This document shows positions 1-5,277 of a stretch of DNA of 8,703 bases, piece after piece; the first letter of the stretch is position 1; each line of letters begins with the position of its first letter. This stretch comes from Streptosporangiaceae bacterium (GTDB lineage Bacteria > Actinomycetota > Actinomycetes > Streptosporangiales > Streptosporangiaceae), in assembly GCA_030040475.1 (NCBI GenBank), contig JASHTQ010000499.1, forward strand, positions 1 to 8,703, in the 5' to 3' direction. Below the pieces are notes generated by a model that was not told the DNA's origin, searched no databases, and saw nothing but the letters and a program-made list of their open reading frames with translations. Both the position numbers and the translations under genes were made by a program.

Positions 1-1548
1 CCGCCGGGTCCCGGCCAGCCCGGTGAGCGGCTCGGGATACGGGGTGCGCATGACGAAGACGCCACCGTCAGCGGTGGCCGCGATCCGGTACCGCTCATCC
101 TCGCTTGCCCCCAGGCCCTGCCAGGTCTGCGCGGACACCTGCATGCCGATGCCGAGGGACCGGCCGCGTTCGTACAGGTTGGACAGCGGCACCCGGCCCG
201 ACACCGCCGAGTAGTCATCGGCCGCCAGCAGCATCACCCGCGGCGGCCCGGCCGGGGTGACGGCGGCGCGGGCGGCCAACTCGACGACCGCCATCGCCTG
301 CGCCTCGGCGACCGACCGTTCGCGGGTCCCTTCCAGGATGAAGTACCAGGCATCGGCGTCCTCCAGCATTCCCGGCCCGTCCAGCGCCGGGCCGAGCCGG
401 CCGAGCAGGGTGGCGTACCGCAGCTGGATGTCGGGCAGGTGCCGCGCCGCGGCCCTGACCCGCGCCGCCGCGGCAGGGTGCCCGGCCCACGCGGAACCCA
501 GCCAGCGCGGATCGAGCCGGTCAAGGAACTGAGCCGCGCTGCCTGGTGGCCCGCAGGGAGCGGTGACGGCGAGGGTGAGGACGGCCTGCAGGATATCGGC
601 GTAGTAGGCGGCGGCGCCGGTCCCGGTCTCGATCATCTGGTAGAGCAGCACCGCCAGGTCGTCCGGCGGCAGCTCCCACAGCGACAGCCGGGCCTCATCC
701 GGCCAGACCGCGACCCGGCCCGCGCCCGCGCCGTATAGCAGCCGGCGGGTCCGGTTTGCCTTGACCCGGGCGTCGGGGCCGCCCTTGCAGTCCAGCACGA
801 CAAGCAGCGGCCGCCGCCCGGTCCTGGCGGCGGCGTCGAGCGCGGCGGTGTACCACCCGGCCCACAGCCGGATCATCAGGTTCGTCTTCCCGCTGCCGGT
901 GGAGCCCACGATGACCATGTGCCGACCGCACGCGGCATAGGGGACGGTGAAGACCGGGTGCCAGCGGTGCCCGACGGCGCGGATGGTCCCGCCGACCGGG
1001 ATCTTCTCGCCGCGGGCCAGCAGCGGAACACTGCCGGGCGCGGCGATCCGGCCCTTGGCGGTGCGGACCTGTCGGCGCCACTGCTTGCGGTCAAAGCTGA
1101 TCGGGGCCGACGCCAGCCACCCGCCAAGCCCGGTCGAGACGGCGTAGTTCCGCCACTTCCATAGCCCCGCGGCAAGCAGCAACCCGGCCGGTATCGCGAC
1201 CGGGACCAGCTGCAGGAACTCCCGGGCAAGGCCCGGCCAGGTGAGGGGGTGCCAGCCCTGCAGCCACTCCCTGGCCGGGACTACGTCCAGCGCTGTCCAG
1301 GCGCGCCGATCGCGCATCACGGCCATGGCCCACACGAGTGGCCCAGGGAGGCACCAGGCGGCGGTGCGGACCAGCCGGACCGCCGGCCAGCCGGTGGCCC
1401 ACGCCGCGCCGTACCCGATCGCCGTAACCAGCGTGGCCGGCCACGCCGCTAGCGCCACCGCCAGCACGAGCAGCCACCCCAGCCCCTTGACGGCCTTGCG
1501 GAGCAGCCACAGGTAAACGGTGAGCCGGAGCCACGACCAGACCGTCAT
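1..1548 (-). CDS. FtsK/TraG/VirD4-like conjugative DNA-transfer ATPase, 3' end beyond window
   Basis: An uninterrupted minus-strand frame of 516 codons starts at ATG 1548-1546 and leaves the window at position 1 without a stop, so the C-terminus is missing. Two hydrophobic stretches near the N-terminus (about residues 22-44 and 110-130) look like membrane anchors. The motor domain follows. Walker A is GSTGSGKT at about 215-222. A strand LLVVLDCKGG (about 248-257) matches the 'DxKG' motif of TraG/FtsK-type ATPases. LLAADDYSA (about 440-448) sits where these proteins carry LLDEFSA, and is followed by a YERGRSLGIG...SAQTWQ segment (about 459-477) like the family's sensor region. In this family such proteins are hexameric, membrane-bound pumps that move DNA during conjugation. 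The start overlaps the upstream gene's stop (ATGA), so translation is probably coupled. A chromosomal FtsK is unlikely given the partner gene and short N-terminus. The family is secure; the exact subfamily is not. Confidence 0.85.
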   Translation of the reverse strand, partial: MTVWSWLRLTVYLWLLRKAVKGLGWLLVLAVALAAWPATLVTAIGYGAAWATGWPAVRLVRTAAWCLPGPLVWAMAVMRDRRAWTALDVVPAREWLQGWHPLTWPGLAREFLQLVPVAIPAGLLLAAGLWKWRNYAVSTGLGGWLASAPISFDRKQWRRQVRTAKGRIAAPGSVPLLARGEKIPVGGTIRAVGHRWHPVFTVPYAACGRHMVIVGSTGSGKTNLMIRLWAGWYTAALDAAARTGRRPLLVVLDCKGGPDARVKANRTRRLLYGAGAGRVAVWPDEARLSLWELPPDDLAVLLYQMIETGTGAAAYYADILQAVLTLAVTAPCGPPGSAAQFLDRLDPRWLGSAWAGHPAAAARVRAAARHLPDIQLRYATLLGRLGPALDGPGMLEDADAWYFILEGTRERSVAEAQAMAVVELAARAAVTPAGPPRVMLLAADDYSAVSGRVPLSNLYERGRSLGIGMQVSAQTWQGLGASEDERYRIAATADGGVFVMRTPYPEPLTGLAGTRR

Positions 1549-2285
1549 CGCGGCGCCCCCGGAAGGAACGCGCTGGCGGGCAGCTCCCGGACGACCACCC
1601 GGCCCTGCTCGCCGGGTCCCAGCGCGCCGGCGGCGCGGGCGACGACCTGCCGGGCGGCCGGCGCGGTGAGGTACACCACGTGGGCGTACCGCACGGGGTA
1701 CAGCAGCTCGGCCATGATCCGCGCGGTTCGCGCGGCCGGCTTGGGCGTCAGCTCCACCTCGACCGCCCACACCTGGCCCGCGTACTGGCTGCCGTCGATC
1801 GAGGGCCAGTGGATCTCCGCGTCCGGCACGTGCCCGCCCCGCCCGGCCGCCGGGCTGTGCGCGCGCAGCCGCCGCTCGGAATGCCACCACGCCTGTCCCT
1901 GCTCCCAGGCCGGCCCGCGTGCCAGCCACAGCCGCGCGGCCAGCACCGCCCGGATGTGCGCCAGCCGCCCCAGCGTCGGCCGGATGGCCGGGAATCCCAG
2001 CCCGGTGGCGGTCATCCCGTCCCGGGTCAGCCAGCACCAGGCCGGCCCGGGCCCGAGCCGGCAGGCGGCGGCGTACCCTGCCTTCCTCCACCGGGCCACG
2101 ATGTCGGGCACCCGCCCGGGCGCCACCCCAAGCGCCTCCGCCAGCAGATCGTAGGGCGCGCCGTAGTGCTCGCCGCACAACAGGAGACCGTCGATGTCCC
2201 GCTGGCTGATCCGTATCGCACCGGCGTCGGCGCGCCGCGCAACCCTGGCCGCAGTGACGTTCAGGGCCTCGGTCTGTCCGCTCAC
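1545..2285 (-). CDS. Replication-relaxation-type protein: winged helix plus PD-(D/E)xK-like fold
   Basis: This is a 246-residue protein starting at GTG 2285-2283. An in-frame TGA only two codons upstream limits the start, and a GGGGTGA ribosome-binding site lies about 4 nt before it. Residues about 26-72 look like a winged helix-turn-helix: 'SQRDIDGLLLCGEHYGA' followed by 'LLAEALGVAPGRVPDIVARW'. Residue W134 and the SERRLR segment, then VPDAEI (D155) and VEVELTPK (E176, E178, K182), reproduce the D...ExE...K layout of the restriction-endonuclease-like core seen in plasmid and ICE 'replication-relaxation' proteins. In actinobacterial mobile elements such genes often sit directly beside a TraG/FtsK-like ATPase, as here. 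The role is probably DNA processing, relaxation or recognition during element replication or transfer. Whether it cuts DNA is not shown by the sequence. It overlaps the ATPase gene by 4 nt and is probably the first gene of the operon. Confidence 0.72.
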   Translation of the reverse strand: MSGQTEALNVTAARVARRADAGAIRISQRDIDGLLLCGEHYGAPYDLLAEALGVAPGRVPDIVARWRKAGYAAACRLGPGPAWCWLTRDGMTATGLGFPAIRPTLGRLAHIRAVLAARLWLARGPAWEQGQAWWHSERRLRAHSPAAGRGGHVPDAEIHWPSIDGSQYAGQVWAVEVELTPKPAARTARIMAELLYPVRYAHVVYLTAPAARQVVARAAGALGPGEQGRVVVRELPASAFLPGAPR

Positions 2286-2343
2286 GATTCACCCCAAGCT
2301 GTCCCGCCGGTCCCGCAACCCTCGCCTCATGTGCCCGGAAGCA

Positions 2344-2354
2344 CACAAGTTGTG
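2344..2354. promoter_or_regulatory. Short palindrome CACAA-G-TTGTG upstream of the element operon
   Basis: A perfect 11-bp odd palindrome with 5-bp arms lies 59 bp upstream of the GTG start of the replication-relaxation gene, in the gap shared with the plus-strand DUF1707-type gene. It could be an operator for an element regulator. Arms this short can occur by chance, and no second copy was seen. Confidence 0.2.
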
Positions 2355-2474
2355 ACCGATTCTCGCGCCGGCCCGGCAGCCTGGTAGCGCACCGCCCCAT
2401 ACGTAAGCGCATCGTCATGATTACCGTGCGTGGACAGATGCCGGTCCCGAGGCCTGGCTGTGCATGGGCCGCGC

Positions 2475-2505
2475 TACGCTCGGCCCGTAGAAGACCAACG
2501 GGGGG
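2475..2505 (+). promoter_or_regulatory. Candidate -10 (TACGCT) and ribosome-binding site for the DUF1707-type gene
   Basis: TACGCT at 2475-2480 fits the actinobacterial TAnnnT -10 pattern; no convincing -35 was seen. A run of six G at 2500-2505 lies 8 nt before ATG 2514 and can serve as the ribosome-binding site. This supports 2514, not the upstream in-frame ATG at 2430, as the start. Confidence 0.3.
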
Positions 2506-2513
2506 TGCCGGTG

Positions 2514-3098
2514 ATGACAGGACCGCAAGACCCTGTGGCGACCGACGGAAACCGGCTCCGTGCGGCCCGTGCCGACCGCGAGCGCGTGATCGAGGCGCTA
2601 AAGGATGCGTTCGTGCACGGGCGCCTGACCAGGGACGAATTCGGTGCAAGGGCGGGCAGAGCGCTTGCTGCGCGGACGCCCGGCAGGCCGGGATGCGGGA
2701 CCCCCCCTGCCCCCGCCCGCCGCCTCAGCGAAGCCCCGCCGCGGAATGAAGCCCCGCCGCGGAATGAAACCCCGCCGCGGAATGAAACCCAGCTTTCAGC
2801 ACCCTGGGAGGTCGTGAAACCGGGGTTTCATTCCCCCCGGGCCGCGACCCGGAGGCCCCAGCTGCCCCGGCTGCACCGCGAACCGGCCAGCGCCGCACTG
2901 GCACCACGTCTGGGCGGCCGCGGAGGGAATGACGGGCCGGCCCTATCGGGGCTGTGGGAGCACGCATCCCGCCGGAGGCACCGGCCGGATCAGAACTCGT
3001 GGCACACACGCCTCATAAGAGCGGTCTGTGATGAATCCCGCAACCGTCCGGCCAGTTCAGCCTGCTGTCTCGTGATCGAGGCCACGTACCCACTCTGA
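2514..3098 (+). CDS. DUF1707 (SHOCT-like) domain protein, probably frameshifted after the domain
   Basis: Residues about 13-54 read RLRAARADRERVIEALKDAF, then HGRLTRDEFGARAGRALAAR. This is a clear match to the actinobacterial DUF1707 domain, a short helical module usually at the N-terminus of small membrane or wall-associated proteins of unknown function. After 'ALAART' the frame stops resembling the family and becomes arginine- and proline-rich low-complexity sequence up to the stop at 3096-3098. The +1 frame continues more naturally ('AGRDAGPPLPPPAASA', then PRRGMK repeats) and ends at TGA 2815-2817, inside a palindrome. A one-base indel near 2660-2680 is therefore likely, and the functional product would be about 100 residues. 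No transmembrane segment follows in either frame. Treat the domain as well supported (2514-2660) and everything after it as doubtful; the gene may be a pseudogene. Confidence 0.5.
   Translation: MTGPQDPVATDGNRLRAARADRERVIEALKDAFVHGRLTRDEFGARAGRALAARTPGRPGCGTPPAPARRLSEAPPRNEAPPRNETPPRNETQLSAPWEVVKPGFHSPRAATRRPQLPRLHREPASAALAPRLGGRGGNDGPALSGLWEHASRRRHRPDQNSWHTRLIRAVCDESRNRPASSACCLVIEATYPL
2730..2790. repeat. Tandem 18-bp repeats (three full units plus a partial)
   Basis: The unit GAAGCCCCGCCGCGGAAT occupies 2730-2747 and 2748-2765. A variant with GAAAC in place of GAAGC occupies 2766-2783, and a truncated fourth copy (GAAACCC) ends at 2790. The 18-bp period equals six codons and in the +1 frame encodes PRRGMK repeats. 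A related motif occurs inverted at 2822-2834. There are no spacers, so this is not a CRISPR array. Confidence 0.85.
2815..2834. repeat. Hairpin and inverted copy of the GGAATGAAACCCC motif
   Basis: TGAAACC (2815-2821) and GGTTTCA (2824-2830) form a perfect 7-bp stem around GG. GGGGTTTCATTCC (2822-2834) is the exact reverse complement of the 13 bp at 2761-2773 and of 12 bp at 2779-2790, so a longer alternative stem with a 32-nt loop is possible. The TGA that closes the +1 frame of the DUF1707-type gene is the first three bases of the palindrome, so this could end its transcript, although no T-tract follows. Confidence 0.6.
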
Positions 3099-3124
3099 CC
3101 GCATCCCGCTCATGCCATCTTTCC
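2835..3124. other. Stretch with no convincing gene
   Basis: The plus-strand frame that stays open here to 3098 gives arginine/proline-rich sequence without family resemblance or coding-like residue composition. I see no strong promoter, terminator, tRNA or repeat beyond the inverted motif at its left edge. It probably represents the boundary between the mobile-element fragment and ordinary chromosome. Confidence 0.45.
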
Positions 3125-3493
3125 TCAGCCGCGGTCGTGGAGGGTCACCTGGTAGCCGTCGGGGTCGGCGAACGTAAAGGTGCGGCCGAACGGCCCGTCG
3201 ACGGGCGCTGAGACGATCGTGGTGCCGGCGGCGGCGAGGGCGTCGTGGATGTCCTGCGCGTCGGGGGCGTGCAGCCACAGCGCCATTCCCTGGCCCGGCC
3301 GCGCGGCCGCGTCCAGGTCGGTACCCGCGACGACGTCGCGGACGGCGAACGCGATCGGCTTGGTGTCGAACACGACAGCGTGCGGCGGTCCCGCGTCGGA
3401 GCGCTTAAGCCCCAGGTACCGCTCATAGAAAGCGGCGGAACGCTCCAGGTCGCGTACCTGCAGCGAAACGAAGTCGGGTCCGGTGACGGCCAC
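3125..3493 (-). CDS. VOC (glyoxalase/bleomycin-resistance fold) family protein
   Basis: This is a 122-residue protein with the usual single-chain VOC length and order. Strand and helix 'FVSLQVRDLERSAAFYERYLGL' come at the N-terminus (about 8-29). A 'HAVVF...AFAVRD' strand pair follows, and the closing 'PFGRTFTFADPDGYQVTLHD' covers about 100-120. The start is GTG 3493-3491, because a strong GAGGAGG lies 8 nt upstream (3508-3502); a longer frame beginning at 3538 would run through the operators. The N-terminal His that normally binds metal in this fold (FDHV-type) is Ser here, so a metal-dependent enzyme role is uncertain. Drug or metabolite binding, dioxygenase-like or glyoxalase-like roles remain possible. 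It diverges from a MarR gene that most likely controls it through the shared palindromes. Confidence 0.85.
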   Translation of the reverse strand: MAVTGPDFVSLQVRDLERSAAFYERYLGLKRSDAGPPHAVVFDTKPIAFAVRDVVAGTDLDAAARPGQGMALWLHAPDAQDIHDALAAAGTTIVSAPVDGPFGRTFTFADPDGYQVTLHDRG

Positions 3494-3501
3494 GATTCCT
3501 G

Positions 3502-3508
3502 CCTCCTC
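3502..3508 (-). promoter_or_regulatory. Strong ribosome-binding site (GAGGAGG) fixing the VOC start
   Basis: GAGGAGG on the minus strand ends 8 nt before GTG 3493-3491. This selects that codon over the in-frame upstream TTG/GTG-type starts near 3538. A TACCAT (3514-3509, minus) just upstream could be a -10, but it would start the transcript within the ribosome-binding site, so the promoter is probably further up. Confidence 0.7.
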
Positions 3509-3514
3509 ATGGTA

Positions 3515-3530
3515 TGTCAGTCTTCTGACA
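3515..3530. promoter_or_regulatory. MarR-type operator 1 (TGTCAGTCTTCTGACA)
   Basis: A 16-bp palindrome with perfect 6-bp arms around TCTT lies just upstream of the VOC ribosome-binding site. It differs from operator 2 at only two positions, giving the shared form TGTCAGWCTWCTGACA. Length and placement fit binding by a dimeric winged-helix MarR protein, presumably the one encoded at 3558. Confidence 0.75.
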
Positions 3531-3542
3531 CACAGCACTGTA

Positions 3543-3558
3543 TGTCAGACTACTGACA
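3543..3558. promoter_or_regulatory. MarR-type operator 2 (TGTCAGACTACTGACA)
   Basis: This is the second copy of the palindrome, with arms extending to 7 bp (3542-3559). Its centre is 28 bp from operator 1. Its last base is the A of the marR ATG, so a bound repressor would sit on the translation or transcription start of its own gene. This is a strong sign of autorepression. Confidence 0.75.
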
Positions 3559-4061
3559 TGAGTCAAGGCGAGCCAGGAATCGTGCTGGACACATCGCTGG
3601 GGTACATGCTGAAGGCGGCCTCGAGCGCCCTGCACTCCGCGATGGAGGCCGTGCTGCGGCCACTCGGCATGACGATCACCCATTACGCCTGCCTGGAGCT
3701 GCTCGCCCAGCGGCCGGGCCTGTCCAACTCCGAGCTCGCCCGCGGCGCCTTCGTCACCCGGCAGTCGATGAACGTGCTGCTCCAGTCCCTCGAACGCGAG
3801 GGGCTCGTCGTCCGCCCGGCACAGGCACCCGTCGGCCGGACCCTGCCGACCGAGCTGACCGCCCGCGGGCGCCGCCAGCTCACGGTGGCCAGCGCCGCGG
3901 TCCGCCGCGTCGAGCAAGACATGCTCGCCAATCTGGATGCCAGCGAACAAGATCAGATGCGGCGCCTGCTCACCGCGTGCATCGCCGCGCTGACCCAACC
4001 GCCCGCACCGGCGACATCCCCGAGCCGGACGGAGAGGACAGCCGGGCCACGGCAAGCCTGA
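3558..4061 (+). CDS. MarR family transcriptional regulator (divergent from the VOC gene)
   Basis: This 167-residue protein has the MarR arrangement. An N-terminal dimerisation helix covers about 12-36 ('LGYMLKAASSALHSAMEAVL'). The winged helix includes 'LSNSELARGAFVTRQSMNVL' and 'LEREGLVVR' (about 55-85). The wing is followed by 'LTARGRRQL', and C-terminal dimer helices end near 147 before a Pro/Ser/Thr-rich tail. The wing reads QAPVGRTLPTELT in place of the common D-x-R-x-R pattern, a mild deviation. ATG 3558 was chosen because the open frame further upstream runs through both operators. There is no good ribosome-binding site before it, and GTG 3582 (within the mirrored CAGGAATCGTG) is an alternative start giving 159 residues. 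The protein likely represses itself and the VOC gene in response to a small, often phenolic or xenobiotic, ligand; the ligand is unknown. Confidence 0.88.
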   Translation: MSQGEPGIVLDTSLGYMLKAASSALHSAMEAVLRPLGMTITHYACLELLAQRPGLSNSELARGAFVTRQSMNVLLQSLEREGLVVRPAQAPVGRTLPTELTARGRRQLTVASAAVRRVEQDMLANLDASEQDQMRRLLTACIAALTQPPAPATSPSRTERTAGPRQA

Positions 4062-4167
4062 ACACCGGCTAGCGGAGCACGCATCTATGCAGGCCAGCGC
4101 GCGCCGCGTCGCAGGCGAAGTGCCAGAACGGGCATGCGGCAAACGGCGAGCCGACCCTGTTCCAGGC

Positions 4168-5277
4168 CTAAGCCTCTGGGGGGCCGACAGCGGCTCGGAG
4201 CCGCTCAGGCGGCTCGCCGGTGTCGAGGAAGAGGGCGTGGGTGATGGCGAAGGTCAGCGCGATGATGACGGAGGCGGCCGTGAACAGCACCACTGCCCCG
4301 CCGAGGTCGTCATTGGCGATCCAGGACAGGACGCTGGTCGCGCCCTGCTGGTGCGCCTCGTTGATGAAAACCGGCTCGCTGGCCTCGGCGGCGATCGCGC
4401 TGTGCGAGGTGGTCAGCAGGACCGCGATGAATGCGGCCGGGCCGCTGAGCAGCACGCCCCACATCACCTCGCCGGCGCCGCTGCGCAGGCTCTGACCGAT
4501 GCCGCTGCGCCGTATGAGGCCCGGCAGGACGGCCAGCGCGCCCGCCACGAGCAGGGCACCTATCGCTATTTCCGTGACGGCCGGGGTCATCACGGGGTTG
4601 TCGGACTGGCCGCCGCGCGGCTGATTCAGTACGAGGACCCAGCCGACGGTCAGGGCCGCGGCCAGCCCGGGCAGGCCGCTATGCCGCCCGGTCCCGAGCA
4701 AGCCAGGCCGCAGCAGCACCAGCAGCAGGTAGGCGGCCAGCTCGGCCGCGAACATCACGGTCATGACCGGCCTGGCATACGGGACCGCGCCGCCGCCAGG
4801 CGTCCCGGGGTACAACGCGATCTCCCGCAAGGCGAGCACGGGGCAAGCAGTGATAGCGCCGATCGCGACCACCTGGGCGGCGCGCCCGGCGGCACTGGCC
4901 TGCCTCAGCGGGTACGGCCTGGCCAGGGCCGCCCAGGCACACAGGGCGGGGAGGCCGGGCACCGCGACCGCAGCCACGGGTCCGGTCCCTGGCAGCAGCA
5001 CGTGGATGACGAGCCCGGCCGCGGCCGCGCCGACGGCCAGCACGATCGCGGCGAGCCGGCTGCTGCGCGGCGGGACCAGCGCGGCACGGGCCGCGCCGAG
5101 GGCAAAACGCCACCGGGCCCCGCGGCCCGTCACTTGGTCCAGCTCGGCCAGCATCGCCCGGCTCCAGTCCCCACGGCCGGTCGGCGTCCGGGCCACGGCG
5201 AGAGCCAGGAACCGGCTCGCCAGGTCATCATCGCGCGGCCCGCTTCCGCCCCGGTCCCCGGATGGCTGCTCGTTCAT
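4168..5277 (-). CDS. Eight-helix membrane protein of unknown function, partner of PadR
   Basis: This is a 369-residue protein. A soluble N-terminal part (about 1-70) contains 'RFLALAVARTPTGRGDWSRA' and 'GRGARWRFALGAARAAL'. That signature recurs in actinobacterial membrane proteins encoded behind PadR genes and is reminiscent of the HAAS-type modules found there. About eight hydrophobic segments follow, near 74-96, 97-119, 132-152, 168-190, 201-219, 229-254, 270-290 and 324-351. I see no ABC, MFS or enzyme motif. The start is ATG 5277, with AGGAGG (5289-5284) 6 nt upstream, inside the end of padR. It overlaps the padR stop by one base (TGATG), so the two are co-translated. A longer open frame reaching 5424 only shadows padR. 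It may be a sensor, transporter or envelope protein controlled by PadR; the sequence does not decide. Confidence 0.8.
   Translation of the reverse strand: MNEQPSGDRGGSGPRDDDLASRFLALAVARTPTGRGDWSRAMLAELDQVTGRGARWRFALGAARAALVPPRSSRLAAIVLAVGAAAAGLVIHVLLPGTGPVAAVAVPGLPALCAWAALARPYPLRQASAAGRAAQVVAIGAITACPVLALREIALYPGTPGGGAVPYARPVMTVMFAAELAAYLLLVLLRPGLLGTGRHSGLPGLAAALTVGWVLVLNQPRGGQSDNPVMTPAVTEIAIGALLVAGALAVLPGLIRRSGIGQSLRSGAGEVMWGVLLSGPAAFIAVLLTTSHSAIAAEASEPVFINEAHQQGATSVLSWIANDDLGGAVVLFTAASVIIALTFAITHALFLDTGEPPERLRAAVGPPEA

Larger units (their letters stand above)
3491..3584. repeat. Quasi-palindromic VOC/marR intergenic region with 11-bp outer arms
   Basis: CACGATTCCTG at 3491-3501 is the perfect reverse complement of CAGGAATCGTG at 3574-3584. 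The arms are centred at 3537.5, almost the same point as the midpoint (3536.5) of the two inner operators. Between arm and operator both sides also share CATGAG-like sequence. The left arm contains the VOC start codon. The right arm contains an in-frame GTG (codon 9) of the MarR gene. Confidence 0.75.

Noticed and set aside
1091..1534. Separate 147-codon minus-strand frame inside the ATPase region
   Set aside because: It shadows the continuous ATPase frame 1548-1, which carries Walker motifs and hydrophobic anchors. The shadow frame resembles nothing.
1680..2387. Plus-strand open frame opposite the replication-relaxation gene
   Set aside because: Pro/Arg/Gln-rich composition and no motifs; the minus strand carries a recognisable protein.
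2730..2834. Possible CRISPR array
   Set aside because: The 18-bp repeats are directly tandem without unique spacers, and no cas gene is nearby.
3008..3045. tRNA-like fragment: CTCATAA (Met-type anticodon loop, 3012-3018) followed by GATGAATCCCG
   Set aside because: The anticodon stem has only about three of five pairs, there is no D-arm or acceptor stem, and the T-loop lacks GTTCGA. At best it is a very decayed remnant, more likely coincidence.
4062..4167. Search for a bidirectional terminator between convergent marR and the membrane-protein gene
   Set aside because: Only 4-bp stems (for example 4081-4090 and 4121-4134) without T-tracts were found; none is worth annotating.
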